Shown: positions 8,924-18,849, counted from the first letter of the stretch. The stretch is DNA of 64,000 bases from Methylobacter sp. KS41 (GCA_002862125.1 PHSP01000002.1:62001-126000); one strand, 5' to 3'. The notes: generated by a model from the letters alone, not told the origin. Numbers and translations are program-made.

Positions 8924-10843
8924 TTGACAGAATTAGAATCATTTTTTAGCGGCAATGGCGCTTTATCCAAGGTTATATCAGGTTATCAGCCACGGGCGGC
9001 CCAGCTTGAAATGGCCGAAGCCATTGCCGGCGCGATTGAGAAAAAGCAGAATTTGATAGCGGAAGCGGGAACCGGTACGGGCAAGACTTTTGCCTATCTG
9101 GCGCCGGCAATTCTTTCCGGCAAAAAAACCATTATTTCGACCGGCACCAAAAATCTTCAGGATCAACTGTTTAGTAAAGACTTGCCGGTTATCCGCAAAG
9201 CCGTCAAAGCCCCTTTCTTTGCCGCGTTGTTAAAAGGCAGAAGCAATTACTTATGTAGCTACCGGCTGCAAAACGCACTCACGTCAACACTGGGTTTTAG
9301 TAAGGAAGACGCTATTGCCTTAGCCAAAATCAACTTATGGGCGAAACGCACGCAATCGGGCGATATATCGGAAATGTCCGAGGTAACGGAAGGCGATCCC
9401 GTCTGGTATCAGGCAACATCCACACTGGATAATTGTCTGGGGCAGGATTGCCCGGACTATGCCGCTTGTTTTCTGGTCAAGGCGCGTAAGAAAGCCCAGG
9501 AAGCGGATATTCTGGTGGTTAATCATCATTTGTTGTGTGCGGACTGGTCCCTGCGGGACAGCGGGTTTGGCGAGTTATTGCCCGATGCCGAGGTGGTTGT
9601 TATCGATGAAGCCCATCAATTAGCCGATACTGCATCGAATTTTTTAGGCGTTACCATAGGCGCTAAGCAATTTAATGACTTGGCGCAGGATACGCTGATG
9701 GAATATTACAAGGACGCCACCGATATTCCCGCCTTGCGTACAGCCGGCGAAGACCTGGAGCATGAAATCAAGGATTTGAGACTGGCATTCGGGATAGAGC
9801 TCAAACGGGGTGAATGGCGGGAAATTGAAAATAATCCAAAAATATCGGGTGGCCTAAATGCCGTTAAAGAGCAATTGCAGCGCCTGACCGATCAATTAAT
9901 GCTGGCGTCCGTTAAAACCAAGGCGCTGGAATCCTGTTTTAAACGCGCCGAAGAGCTGGTTCAGAAATTGAATCTGATCCTCGATGACCGCAGCGGGAAA
10001 TGGATACGCTGGTATGAGACTCATAGAAAGACGTTTACCTTAAGTTTGACTCCGCTGGATATTGCCTCTGAATTTCATGGGTTTATGCAACAGCATCAGG
10101 CGGCGTGGATTTTTACTTCGGCTACTTTAAGCGTAGCTAACAAGTTCGATTATTTTGCCGGCAATCTGGGGCTTGGCCAAGCGGCCAGTGAAAGCTGGGG
10201 CAGTCCTTTTGACTATTCCAATCAATCACTGTTTTATCATCCTAAAGGCTTGCCGCAGCCCAATGACCCTAATTTTATTCCGCTGATTGTCAATTTTGCC
10301 TTGCCCGTTTTACAAGCCAGCAAGGGCAGGGCGTTTTTTTTATTTACCAGCCATCGCGCACTCAACGAGGCGGCGGAACTGCTGGAGAAAAAACTAAAAT
10401 ATCCGCTGCTGATTCAGGGCAGCCGGCCTAAAGCGCTGTTGCTGGAACAGTTTAAAGAAGCCGGGAATGCGGTTCTGCTTGGCACGTCGAGTTTTTGGGA
10501 AGGTGTCGATGTCAGGGGAGAGGCGTTATCCTGCGTTATTATTGACAAGCTGCCTTTCGCATCGCCGGGTGATCCGGTGTTAAAGGCGCGTTTGGATGCG
10601 ATGACGCAACAGGGTAAGAATCCCTTTTTTGAGTATCAATTGCCCACAGCCGTCATTGCATTGAGACAGGGCATCGGCCGGTTGATCCGAGATGTCACCG
10701 ACCGGGGCGTATTGATGGTGTGTGATCCGCGTTTATTAAAGCGCTCTTACGGGCACATGTTTTTAGACAGCGTGCCGCCGATGAAGAGGACACGCGACAT
10801 AGCGGATGTACAGGCTTTTTTTCAACAAGAGACTCAACAATGA
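8924..10843 (+). CDS. ATP-dependent DNA helicase of the DinG/YoaA (XPD-like) family
   Basis: A 639-residue superfamily 2 helicase with an iron-sulfur cluster, of the YoaA/DinG group that unwinds damaged or structured DNA. Motifs: Q-motif region YQPRAAQLEM (about 21-30), Walker A AGTGTGKT (48-55), four cluster cysteines at 111, 171, 176 and 182, DEAH box at 228-231, motif III FTSATL, GTSSFWEGVDVRG, and the C-terminal QGIGRLIRD. The start is TTG at 8924: an in-frame TGA at 8906 excludes earlier starts, and the next ATG would delete the Q-motif. No strong Shine-Dalgarno is visible. Its stop overlaps tsaB by four bases. YoaA next to tsaB is a familiar gammaproteobacterial arrangement. Confidence 0.92.
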   Translation: MTELESFFSGNGALSKVISGYQPRAAQLEMAEAIAGAIEKKQNLIAEAGTGTGKTFAYLAPAILSGKKTIISTGTKNLQDQLFSKDLPVIRKAVKAPFFAALLKGRSNYLCSYRLQNALTSTLGFSKEDAIALAKINLWAKRTQSGDISEMSEVTEGDPVWYQATSTLDNCLGQDCPDYAACFLVKARKKAQEADILVVNHHLLCADWSLRDSGFGELLPDAEVVVIDEAHQLADTASNFLGVTIGAKQFNDLAQDTLMEYYKDATDIPALRTAGEDLEHEIKDLRLAFGIELKRGEWREIENNPKISGGLNAVKEQLQRLTDQLMLASVKTKALESCFKRAEELVQKLNLILDDRSGKWIRWYETHRKTFTLSLTPLDIASEFHGFMQQHQAAWIFTSATLSVANKFDYFAGNLGLGQAASESWGSPFDYSNQSLFYHPKGLPQPNDPNFIPLIVNFALPVLQASKGRAFFLFTSHRALNEAAELLEKKLKYPLLIQGSRPKALLLEQFKEAGNAVLLGTSSFWEGVDVRGEALSCVIIDKLPFASPGDPVLKARLDAMTQQGKNPFFEYQLPTAVIALRQGIGRLIRDVTDRGVLMVCDPRLLKRSYGHMFLDSVPPMKRTRDIADVQAFFQQETQQ

Positions 10844-11565
10844 AATTATTGGCGGTAGAAACGTCGACCCAGGCCTGTTCAGCGGCGCTTTATATAGATG
10901 GCGTCATCTGCGAGCGTTTTGAGTTAACTTCCAACGAACACACCCGGCTGATTCTGCCGATGATTAATTCATTAATGTCAGACGCCGGATTAAGACCGCA
11001 ACAGCTTGATGCGCTGGCCTTTGGGTGCGGGCCGGGTTCATTTACCGGGGTGCGCATCGCCGCCGGCGTGATTCAGGGCATAGCGTTTGGCGCTGATTTG
11101 CCGGTTGTTCCTGTTTCTACGCTGGCTGCAATCGCTCAGGATTTTTTTGATAATAATGCTGACAAGGCAATGTGCGAAAGGCTAAAGGCGGAACTTTCAA
11201 CCTTCAACGTGGCCTTTACGGCAATGGATGCCAGAATGGGGGAAATATTCTGGGGTGTTTACCGGCGCGGTGAGCATGGCTTTGCCGAACTGATAGGCAA
11301 AGAATCGGTTATTCCGGCTGCCGATGTCGAGTTCCCCGATATGATAGGCGTGGGTGTTGGTTCAGGTTGGGGCGTTTACCAGCCGGAATTAATGACCCGG
11401 TTGGCTGGCCTGGTCAGTTACTGCGAAAGCGGTAATCTACCAAGAGCGTGCGCGATTGCCCGTTTAGGCGCGCGTGGTTTTGAGCAGGGCAGGGCGGTTG
11501 CGGTTGAGCAGGCGATGCCGGTTTATTTGCGCGATAAGGTCGCAAAAAAAGAATCGGAGCGCTAG
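10840..11565 (+). CDS. tsaB: tRNA threonylcarbamoyladenosine biosynthesis protein TsaB
   Basis: TsaB is the inactive paralogue of TsaD and the scaffold of the TsaBDE complex that makes t6A37 in ANN-decoding tRNAs. The 241-residue protein begins MKLLAVETSTQACSAAL, has the AFGCGPGSFTGVRI motif near residue 60-75, and the typical ASKH/HSP70-like N-terminal fold signature. The C-terminus (VYLRDKVAKK) matches the family. It overlaps the helicase by an ATGA junction. Confidence 0.95.
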   Translation: MKLLAVETSTQACSAALYIDGVICERFELTSNEHTRLILPMINSLMSDAGLRPQQLDALAFGCGPGSFTGVRIAAGVIQGIAFGADLPVVPVSTLAAIAQDFFDNNADKAMCERLKAELSTFNVAFTAMDARMGEIFWGVYRRGEHGFAELIGKESVIPAADVEFPDMIGVGVGSGWGVYQPELMTRLAGLVSYCESGNLPRACAIARLGARGFEQGRAVAVEQAMPVYLRDKVAKKESER

Positions 11566-11719
11566 AGAACCTGTGGGTGGGATTGAATGTCCCGGATGTT
11601 TTACGGAACCGCTAAATTTTCCGGTGAAAATGTTGCTGGCGGCGTGAATCCCTCGTTACGCAAAAGCCGCTTAGTGAGCGTCAGTAAATCCTGTCATGAC
11701 CATGTAGTAAAACGCATTA

Positions 11720-11992
11720 TTATGTTGGCCGTTTGCCGCTTAGCAGATAGGCAAAGGCAATCACTTCAGCTACGGCCAAGTATAATTCCCGTGGTATTTC
11801 ATCCCCCAACGGCATTTTTGACAATATTTTGACCAACCCGGCATCGGTATGCAGCGGAATATTATGCTCTTTGGCCAATTCTATGATTTGCTCGGCGGTC
11901 TGGCCCCGTCCTTTGGCTGTTACGCGTGGCGCGTTAGTGCCGTCATAGGTCAATGCAACGGCTATGTCGGGAGGATTTATGACATTTTTCAT
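11720..11992 (-). CDS. FlhB C-terminal domain-like cytoplasmic protein
   Basis: A 90-residue protein matching only the cytoplasmic C-terminal domain of FlhB/YscU export-switch proteins: NPPDIAVALTYDG, AEQIIELAKEHNIPLHTDAGLVKILSKM, IPRELYLAVAEVIAFAYLL. The canonical NPTH autocleavage site of FlhB is replaced by NPPD, so self-cleavage is not expected. It lacks the membrane domain. It overlaps the upstream FliK-like gene by four bases. Such stand-alone FlhB-C proteins paired with FliK-like proteins occur in flagellated bacteria; the exact role is not established. Confidence 0.88.
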   Translation of the reverse strand: MKNVINPPDIAVALTYDGTNAPRVTAKGRGQTAEQIIELAKEHNIPLHTDAGLVKILSKMPLGDEIPRELYLAVAEVIAFAYLLSGKRPT

Positions 11993-13155
11993 ATATGCTC
12001 ATCCAATAAAGCAGGCAGTAATGAGGAAGCCGGAGATTTAGCATGGACCGGCGCGCCTTCCAGCGCATCAAGTTGACCGACTGCCAGGCCTGCTTGAGTA
12101 TAACAGTTAGAAAGCAGATCAAGATGTTCGCGCACCAGTTCAGTAATGTTTTGCTGTTCGCTCCAGAAGTAGGTATTAATCGCGCCGCCGGCAAGGCTGA
12201 TCCGGCTATGCAATGTGCCCAGTCCGGGCGGATTAAGTTCCAGAACGACAGACCAGTTAGCCTGCTCACTCTCGTGAGTGGTCTTGCTTTCGCGGTTAAT
12301 CTTCAATTTGACTAAATCGATGCGATGTCCGTCAATAAATGGGAGTTCAATCTGCCAGACGTTTTGTTTGTCATCATTTTGAGGCAATGATGCCAGTTGA
12401 TCGAGCACAATACGGGCGATTGCGCCTTCTGTTTTGTTCAATAACGCTTTATCTATAATGCCTGCAGAATCGCCGGGCAAGGTTATGGCTGTTGCAGAAT
12501 CAACTTCTTGAGCTTTATCCGGATGGATTGTTTCACCGCCTGACAAGGTCTTCTGATTACCTTGGGTTTTTTGTAAAACATCCAGCAGGTTCAGCAGATG
12601 TCCTTTCAAGTCGCCTTGTAGAGTTAGCGGGAGATTGGTTAGCTTGGCTTCCAAAAAGATGCCTGAGTTGCTAATGTACTGCTTAAGCGCTTCGGCAGTT
12701 ATTAATTCATTTTTAGGTAATATCGCTCCAAGCGCTTTGTTGATAGCAACGCTTACAATGTCGGATTTACCAGCCGTCAACAGCGCATTTTGCCGTAAAG
12801 ACACGGCAAAATCAGTCAGACTTTGCTGTTTCGGCAAATATTGCCGTAAAGCCTGTGTGACAACCGTCTGTCCGGGTTGCGCGGCCCGCTCCGGCGCAAT
12901 GATTTTTAACTCCGGAACCGTGCCCGCCTTAACGACTTCCAGCTTCAGCATTTGTCCCAATTCAAGCGTTTGGATGGTTTGCGCCCGCAATAACTGACCA
13001 CCGGATAATTTCAAAACAAAACTGTTTGCAGCCAGTTTTGCATCTACCACGGCATTGAGAGAGTTTCCGGGCTGTAACTGCAACAAAAATCCGGGCAGAC
13101 TTTTTGAATCCAAAAGGTTAACGAGCAGTGCTGTTGTATTTTGAATTTCCATCAA
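11989..13155 (-). CDS. FliK-like flagellar hook-length control family protein
   Basis: A 388-residue protein whose C-terminal third (about 265-365: WQIELPFIDGHRIDLVKLKINRE..., WSVVLELNPPGLGTLHSRISLAGGAINTYFWSEQ) resembles the conserved FliK C-terminal domain. The N-terminal part is Gln/Leu-rich and poorly conserved, as usual for FliK. FliK acts with the FlhB C-domain in switching export specificity, and the next gene encodes an FlhB-C homologue, which supports the call. No other flagellar gene is in the window, so these may be an orphan pair away from the main flagellar cluster. Confidence 0.82.
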   Translation of the reverse strand: MMEIQNTTALLVNLLDSKSLPGFLLQLQPGNSLNAVVDAKLAANSFVLKLSGGQLLRAQTIQTLELGQMLKLEVVKAGTVPELKIIAPERAAQPGQTVVTQALRQYLPKQQSLTDFAVSLRQNALLTAGKSDIVSVAINKALGAILPKNELITAEALKQYISNSGIFLEAKLTNLPLTLQGDLKGHLLNLLDVLQKTQGNQKTLSGGETIHPDKAQEVDSATAITLPGDSAGIIDKALLNKTEGAIARIVLDQLASLPQNDDKQNVWQIELPFIDGHRIDLVKLKINRESKTTHESEQANWSVVLELNPPGLGTLHSRISLAGGAINTYFWSEQQNITELVREHLDLLSNCYTQAGLAVGQLDALEGAPVHAKSPASSLLPALLDEHI

Positions 13156-13691
13156 AAGCGACTCATAGCGGATTAGTAAATATTTTCAATATCTGGCAAG
13201 CCGGAAAGGTTTGTTGTGAGAGTCTTTCAGCATGAATTGACCATCTTGATTGGAAAAGTCTATCCGGCCAGGGTTGAAAATAACAGAAATATTCTTGCTG
13301 AGAGAGGAAATTTTCAAATTTGATGTTTGAAAGCCTCCTATTTTTCATGCTGTCAGCGCCGGTTTTTCCAGATAGAAAAGCCAGTGGGAATTGAAAATTA
13401 AATGAAACGCGAGTAGCGCTTTAAAGCCATCAACTGCTTCAAGCTGCTATCAGTATTTTCTTCTGGTGAATTGATCAATTGAGGCTGTGAGACAGGTTGT
13501 ATATGGCAAGCTCAAATATCGATTTCCTCTAATCACTTCCCAGCTTAATGCTTGGGGTAGAGATAGCCTTCAAAGCTAATGTATTCAAGGGGCGGCTTGG
13601 CGTCACAATCTTGTCAGGGCTTGATGCTGAGACTATAATCAAAACTTCAAATCGGGCTTAAATGTAGAGAAATCTTAAGTTATTGATTTTT
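13156..13691. other. Intergenic region, no gene recognised
   Basis: About 535 bases between the FliK-like gene and the tRNA. A 61-codon open frame (13348-13163, minus) has no family features and is not called. No repeat or strong terminator was found. Confidence 0.5.
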
Positions 13692-13778
13692 TGGTACCGA
13701 GAAGAGGACTTGAACCTCCACGAGCTTGCGCCCACTAGCACCTGAAGCTAGCGTGTCTACCAATTTCACCATCTCGGC
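13692..13778 (-). tRNA. tRNA-Leu (anticodon CAG)
   Basis: On the minus strand an 87-base class II tRNA folds completely. The acceptor stem pairs GCCGAGA with TCTCGGT (a G1-U72 wobble, also seen in other Leu tRNAs). The anticodon stem CTAGC/GCTAG is perfect around the loop TTCAGGT, giving anticodon CAG for CUG codons. A long variable arm (TGGGCGCAAGCTCGT region) and GGTTCAAGTCC T-loop follow. The 3' CCA is encoded (13692-13694). Confidence 0.98.
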
Positions 13779-13810
13779 AAAGAATTGCTGTAACAGCAAA
13801 GTGAACGGTA

Positions 13811-13839
13811 ATTCTACCCGGATGCTAAGTTTATGTCAA
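13811..13839 (-). promoter_or_regulatory. Sigma-70 promoter of tRNA-Leu
   Basis: On the minus strand, a perfect -35 TTGACA (13839-13834) and a near-consensus -10 TAGAAT (13816-13811) with an ideal 17-base spacer. The predicted start would be about 26 bases before the mature tRNA 5' end. Confidence 0.8.
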
Positions 13840-14103
13840 TTTAATCTGTGTTTAGATTGCGGAACATCGTGACAAATAGAAGACATTTGCAAAAATTCTC
13901 TCTGCTGTCACACTTTAGGGTTGTTAATAGTGCTGGAAGCCTGATTTTATTAGGTTCGATGCGTTTCAAATTTCCGTATGCGTTCGCTCGCGAGGCATAA
14001 CATCAAAAGGATTTTCTATTTTCAATTCTAATCGTCAGGCTAAGCATGTATCATATAAAGAAATTAAATGTTTGTGTCAATCATCTTGTATTCCATATTA
14101 TAA

Positions 14104-16359
14104 ATGTCATCGAAGTCTAAAAAGGACGTTGATTTTAATTCAACAATAGATCCATACGCTCAACGCGAAGCTGAAAAGTATGAAAATCCCATTCCCAGCA
14201 GGGAGTTAATACTTCAGCTTATCGATCATGCCGGTAAGCCTTTGTCGCGCCTTGACATCGCGGAGGCATTTTCTCTGGAAAATGAAGACGGTCTGGAGGC
14301 TCTCCGCCGGCGCCTGAGGGCAATGGAGCGTGATGGACAATTATTGTTTAATCGAGGGCAGAAATACTGCCTGGTCAATAACAAGGATTTAATTGTTGGC
14401 CGCATTATGGGTCATCCTGATGGGTTTGGATTTGTCAGGCCGGATGATGGCTCGGATGATTTGTATTTATCACCTCGCGAAATGAATTCCTTGCTGCATA
14501 ATGACAGGGCTATGGTGCGTGTTGCTGGGATTGATAAAAAAGGCCGGCGTGAGGGTGCGGTCGTCGAAATTCTGGAAAGAAACACCCACCAGATAGTTGG
14601 TCGGCTCTATAAGGAAGACGGTTTCACCTATGTTGTGCCGGATAATAAAAATATTGCGCAAACAGTTTTAGTGCTGAAAGGCGGCGCTGGCAAGGCGAAA
14701 CAGGGACAAATCGTTATTGCCGAAATTACCGACCAACCGACAAAATTACGCCAGCCTGTCGGCAGAATCATCGAAGTTTTGGGCGATCATCTCGCTCCAG
14801 GGATGGAAATCGAAATGGCGATTCGTTCTCATGAATTGCCCCATCTATGGCCTGATGAAGTACTGGAAGAAATCAAGTCATTAAGCGCTGAAGTGCCGGA
14901 ATCGGCCAAGGAAAATCGCACTGATTTGCGGAACCTCCCGTTGGTTACCATTGACGGTGAAGACGCGCGGGATTTTGATGATGCCGTTTATTGCAAGAGA
15001 ACGCCTAAAGGCTGGAAGTTACTGGTAGCTATTGCCGACGTTTCGCATTATGTGCAGGTAAGTAGCGAATTGGATAAAGAGGCTAAAAATCGCAGCACTT
15101 CGGTTTATTTTCCCGAGCAAGTTATCCCGATGCTGCCGGAAATTTTATCTAATGGCTTGTGTTCCCTCAATCCGGATGTCGACCGCTTATGCATGGTCTG
15201 CGAAGTTCTCATAGATGAGCAGGGAAAAGTGTTGCGGTCGCGTTTTTTTGATGCAGTGATGCGCTCTCACGCGCGCTTGACCTACACCGAAGTTGCAAAA
15301 ATGCTGGTGGATGGCGATACGGATCTGGCCGAAAAATACCAGCCGTTAATGCCTGATTTGCGAGAATTATACGCTCTTTATAAGGTTATGCGCGTGAGCC
15401 GGGAACAACGCGGGGCGATGGATTTCGACACCCAGGAAACCCGGATTATTTTTGGCAAAGACCGTAAAATTGAAAAGATAGTGCCTGTTGTGCGTAATGA
15501 TGCGCATAAACTGATCGAAGAATTTATGATCACCGCTAACAGTGCGGCGGCGCGGTATTTAAATGCTAAAAAAATTCCCAAGCTGTTGCGCGTGCATGAA
15601 GGACCCAGTGCGGATAAACTGCTTAACCTGAAAACCTTTTTGGGTGAACTGGGTTTAAAATTCGGCGGCGGCGTTAATCCCACTCCGCTGGATTATATGC
15701 ATTTGGTCGACAGCGTTAAAGACAGGCCAGATGCGCATTTGATCCAGACCGTTTTATTACGGTCCATGTCGCAGGCTGTTTACAGTCCTGAAATAAAAGG
15801 CCATTTTGGGTTGGCGCTGGACGCTTATGCGCATTTTACTTCGCCTATACGGCGTTATCCGGATTTGCTGGTGCATCGCGCCATCAGGCACTGCCTGCAA
15901 GGCAAAAAAGCCGAGAATTTCGTTTATGGCGTTCCCGACATGACGCTGTTGGGCGAGCATTGCTCGGCCAACGAACGCCGCGCTGACGACGCCACCCGCG
16001 ATGTGGTGAGCTGGCTCAAATGTGAATATATGATGGATAAAATCGGTGAAGAATTTCCCGGTATTATTTCCGCGGTCACTTCGTTTGGCTTCTTTGTTGA
16101 ACTGGCTGAAATTTATGTTGAAGGTTTGGTGCATATCAGCAATCTGGGCCAGGATTATTTTCATTTTGACCCAACCAGCCACCAGTTGAAAGGCGAACGC
16201 ACGGGCATGAATTTCCGTCTGGGCGATAGAGTGAAGATCAAGGTAGCCCGCGTTGATCTGGATGAAAAGAAGATGGATTTTGAGCTGGTGCAAAAAGAAA
16301 GCGCGGCAAAAAAGGCAGAGGCCGGTGCAAAGCCAAAGAAAAGGCGGCGTAAAAAATAA
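14104..16359 (+). CDS. rnr: Ribonuclease R
   Basis: RNase R is the processive 3'-5' exoribonuclease that degrades structured RNA and takes part in rRNA quality control. The 751-residue protein has an N-terminal winged-helix region (about 30-90), a cold-shock domain (about 95-160), the RNB catalytic domain with metal-binding acidic residues in DGEDARDFDDAVY (Asp284, 290, 292, 293), the TSPIRRYPDLLVHR motif, an S1 domain near residues 645-730 (GIISAVTSFGFFVE) and a lysine/arginine-rich tail (KPKKRRRKK). The ATG at 14104 gives the full family N-terminus. rlmB follows about 200 bases later, as in E. coli. Confidence 0.97.
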   Translation: MSSKSKKDVDFNSTIDPYAQREAEKYENPIPSRELILQLIDHAGKPLSRLDIAEAFSLENEDGLEALRRRLRAMERDGQLLFNRGQKYCLVNNKDLIVGRIMGHPDGFGFVRPDDGSDDLYLSPREMNSLLHNDRAMVRVAGIDKKGRREGAVVEILERNTHQIVGRLYKEDGFTYVVPDNKNIAQTVLVLKGGAGKAKQGQIVIAEITDQPTKLRQPVGRIIEVLGDHLAPGMEIEMAIRSHELPHLWPDEVLEEIKSLSAEVPESAKENRTDLRNLPLVTIDGEDARDFDDAVYCKRTPKGWKLLVAIADVSHYVQVSSELDKEAKNRSTSVYFPEQVIPMLPEILSNGLCSLNPDVDRLCMVCEVLIDEQGKVLRSRFFDAVMRSHARLTYTEVAKMLVDGDTDLAEKYQPLMPDLRELYALYKVMRVSREQRGAMDFDTQETRIIFGKDRKIEKIVPVVRNDAHKLIEEFMITANSAAARYLNAKKIPKLLRVHEGPSADKLLNLKTFLGELGLKFGGGVNPTPLDYMHLVDSVKDRPDAHLIQTVLLRSMSQAVYSPEIKGHFGLALDAYAHFTSPIRRYPDLLVHRAIRHCLQGKKAENFVYGVPDMTLLGEHCSANERRADDATRDVVSWLKCEYMMDKIGEEFPGIISAVTSFGFFVELAEIYVEGLVHISNLGQDYFHFDPTSHQLKGERTGMNFRLGDRVKIKVARVDLDEKKMDFELVQKESAAKKAEAGAKPKKRRRKK

Positions 16360-16559
16360 GGCCTATCCTGATCTGCCATGTCCTCCGGTTTCCATTTTGT
16401 AGATTGGAAACTGGCTGAATTACTTGACTTTTCCGGCTTAAAGATTACGAGTTTGCAATCTATCAGCGAGAGTTGAGTCATGAAGAGAAATATCAACGCA
16501 GCATTAATATTCAACAAAGCTTTATATTCAAAACGAAAACGCTCCACACTTCATCATAA

Positions 16560-17309
16560 ATGAAATCAAGCAGATTATATGGCCTGCATTCCGTGCAGGC
16601 GGCATTGGATTACTCGCCTGAAAAAATCCACAAGGCTTGGGTTGACGGCAGCCGGCAAGATAAGCGCTTGACACAAGCGCTTAATGACTTGCTGGCATTG
16701 GGCATAGAGACTGAAAAAGCCGATAGAAAAAGACTGGATCGCCTGGCTGATGGCAATAATCATCAGGGCATTGTGATTGAAGTTGAAATGCCGGGTGAAT
16801 TGCCGGAAAGTGATTTAAAAACAGCCGTCGAAAATCTGACAGAAACGGCTTTGTTTCTGGTGTTGGATAATGTTCAAGATCCGCATAATCTTGGCGCGTG
16901 TCTTCGTACCGCCGATGCAACGGGGGTTCATGGCGTTATTATTACCAAGGATAATGCCACGGGTATTACACCAACTGTTTGCAAAGTCGCCAGTGGCGCG
17001 GCGGAAACCGTACCGGTTTATCAGGTGACTAATTTGTCCCGTACCTTGCGCTGGTTGAAAGGGGAGGGTTTATGGATTATGGGCGCGGCAGGTGAAACTG
17101 CGCAGAGTATTTATAATAGTGATTTTACCGTCCCGATGGCTTTGGTGGTCGGCGCTGAAGGCAAAGGTTTAAGGCGCTTGACCAAAGAGCAATGCGATGT
17201 ACTGGTATCCGTGCCTATGCTAGGTCAGGTAGAAAGCCTTAATTTATCGGTTGCCACGGGCGTTCTGCTCTATGAAGCGGTGCGCCAGAGATTACTGGCT
17301 GTTAAATAA
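16560..17309 (+). CDS. rlmB: 23S rRNA (guanosine-2'-O)-methyltransferase RlmB
   Basis: RlmB methylates the 2'-OH of G2251 in 23S rRNA. This 249-residue SPOUT (SpoU) enzyme has an N-terminal substrate-binding domain (YGLHSVQAAL) and the three SpoU motifs: LDNVQDPHNLGACLRTA (about 103-119), LVVGAEGKGLRR (about 195-206) and VPMLGQVESLNLSVATGVLLYE (about 219-240). The TAA stop overlaps the ccmA ATG by one base, linking rRNA modification to cytochrome maturation transcriptionally. Confidence 0.97.
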   Translation: MKSSRLYGLHSVQAALDYSPEKIHKAWVDGSRQDKRLTQALNDLLALGIETEKADRKRLDRLADGNNHQGIVIEVEMPGELPESDLKTAVENLTETALFLVLDNVQDPHNLGACLRTADATGVHGVIITKDNATGITPTVCKVASGAAETVPVYQVTNLSRTLRWLKGEGLWIMGAAGETAQSIYNSDFTVPMALVVGAEGKGLRRLTKEQCDVLVSVPMLGQVESLNLSVATGVLLYEAVRQRLLAVK

Positions 17310-17932
17310 TGGCAGCAAAACCAACTTGCTTGCTTCAAGGCGCTGGCTTAAGCTGCATTCGTGATGACCGGGTATTGTTTGAAGGACTGGCATTTGAGCT
17401 GTTTCCGGGGCAAGTATTATTGCTGGAAGGCAAGAATGGCAGCGGTAAAACCTCGCTATTGCGTATTTTATGCGGCTTCCGGGAACCCGATGCCGGGCAG
17501 GTATTCTGGCGCGGTGAGGCCATTAATGATGGCCAGTATTATGCGGATATGGCTTACGTCGGTCATTTGGATGGCGTTAAAAAAGAATTGACGGTATTGG
17601 AAAATTTAAAAGTATCGTTGGCGTTAGGCAGGTCCGGACAGTACTCCATTCAACAGGCTCTAACCAAAGTGCATTTGGCGGATTATGATGATGTGCTGGT
17701 GCAGGCATTGTCTGCGGGCCAGAAAAGACGTTTATCCTTGGCGCGGTTATTGATAACGCAAAATATCGTATGGATACTCGATGAGCCTTTTACTTCGCTT
17801 GATAAACAGGGCATCGCACTGATTGAAAGCTTAATGTCCGAGCATTGCGCCAATGGCGGAATGATTGTTTTAACATCACACCATGACATCGAATTGCACG
17901 GTGTTGATGTGCAACGTATTAATTTGTCCTGA
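17309..17932 (+). CDS. ccmA: Cytochrome c biogenesis ATP-binding protein CcmA
   Basis: CcmA is the ABC ATPase of the CcmABCD complex, which releases holo-CcmE during c-type cytochrome maturation (system I). The 207-residue protein carries Walker A GKNGSGKTS (about 41-49), the signature LSAGQKRRLSLARLL (about 132-146, with SAGQ in place of SGGQ, normal for CcmA) and Walker B VWILDEPFTSLD. It overlaps rlmB and ccmB by single bases. Confidence 0.97.
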   Translation: MAAKPTCLLQGAGLSCIRDDRVLFEGLAFELFPGQVLLLEGKNGSGKTSLLRILCGFREPDAGQVFWRGEAINDGQYYADMAYVGHLDGVKKELTVLENLKVSLALGRSGQYSIQQALTKVHLADYDDVLVQALSAGQKRRLSLARLLITQNIVWILDEPFTSLDKQGIALIESLMSEHCANGGMIVLTSHHDIELHGVDVQRINLS

Positions 17933-18606
17933 TGTCTTTATCCCACGCATTTTTTGCCATTATCCGGCGCGATCTGTTGCTGGCCTTGCGCCGGCGCTCG
18001 GAAATCGCTAATCCACTGTTGTTTTTTATTCTGGTCATCACTCTGTTTCCGTTGGGAATCGGGGCGCAGCCCAATTTATTGCAAGCCATTGCTCCGGGTA
18101 TTATCTGGGTTTCTGCACTATTGGCGGCTATGTTGTCGTTGGATAGCCTGTTTCGATCGGATTTTGATGATGGCTCATTGGAGCAGATTTTGTTAAGTCC
18201 GCATCCGGCATCAATTCTGGTATTGGCTAAGATCATCGCCCACTGGCTGGTAACGGGGTTGCCGTTATTAATCATCGCGCCGCTGCTGGCAATTTTTTTA
18301 GGCATGCCCGCCCAGTCTTTAGGTATTTTATTATTAACCTTGCTGCTGGGAACGCCGGTGTTAAGCCTGATCGGCGCGATTGGTGTCGCTCTTACCGTTG
18401 GATTGCGCCGGGGCGGCATGATTTTATCCTTACTCGTTTTGCCACTTTATGTTCCGGTGCTGATTTTTGCCAGCAATGCGGTAGAGATGGCGGGCAGCGG
18501 TTTACCCGCGAATGCCCAAATTAATATTTTAATCTCAATTTTATTTATGGCTTTAGTCCTGGCGCCTTGGCCGACTGCGGCTGCATTAAAAATGAGCATT
18601 AATTGA
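17932..18606 (+). CDS. ccmB: Haem exporter membrane protein CcmB
   Basis: CcmB is the six-helix membrane partner of CcmA. The 224-residue sequence is almost wholly hydrophobic after an N-terminal FFAIIRRDLLLALRRRSEIANPLLFF and contains the CcmB-family stretch APGIIWVSALLAAMLSLDSLFRSDFDDGSLEQ (about 57-88) and GTPVLSLIGAIGVALTVGLRRGGM. The start overlaps the ccmA stop. The usual next gene, ccmC, is displaced by about 2.9 kb because a multihaem cytochrome gene lies between. Confidence 0.96.
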   Translation: MSLSHAFFAIIRRDLLLALRRRSEIANPLLFFILVITLFPLGIGAQPNLLQAIAPGIIWVSALLAAMLSLDSLFRSDFDDGSLEQILLSPHPASILVLAKIIAHWLVTGLPLLIIAPLLAIFLGMPAQSLGILLLTLLLGTPVLSLIGAIGVALTVGLRRGGMILSLLVLPLYVPVLIFASNAVEMAGSGLPANAQINILISILFMALVLAPWPTAAALKMSIN

Positions 18607-18849
18607 GCGGGATTTTTACGGCTCACTCGATGTAACATTTTATTTTTATTAGAAAAATTTCTAATTTTGCATGGCTAAAACGGCACTAAAGAAAGTGTCA
18701 AATTAGCTCTCTTGCCTCAAAGCGTGGCAAATCTATCACTGGATTTATGTCTGTAATAAGCAAATCTGTTTAAAATAAAATTAGTATTTATTAATGCACT
18801 GATGTAATATCCGGCCAATTTGAAAATCCAGATAAATTGTGAGGTTATT

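Noticed and set aside
15757-16293. A 178-codon minus-strand open frame
   Set aside because: Entirely within rnr on the opposite strand, no family features.
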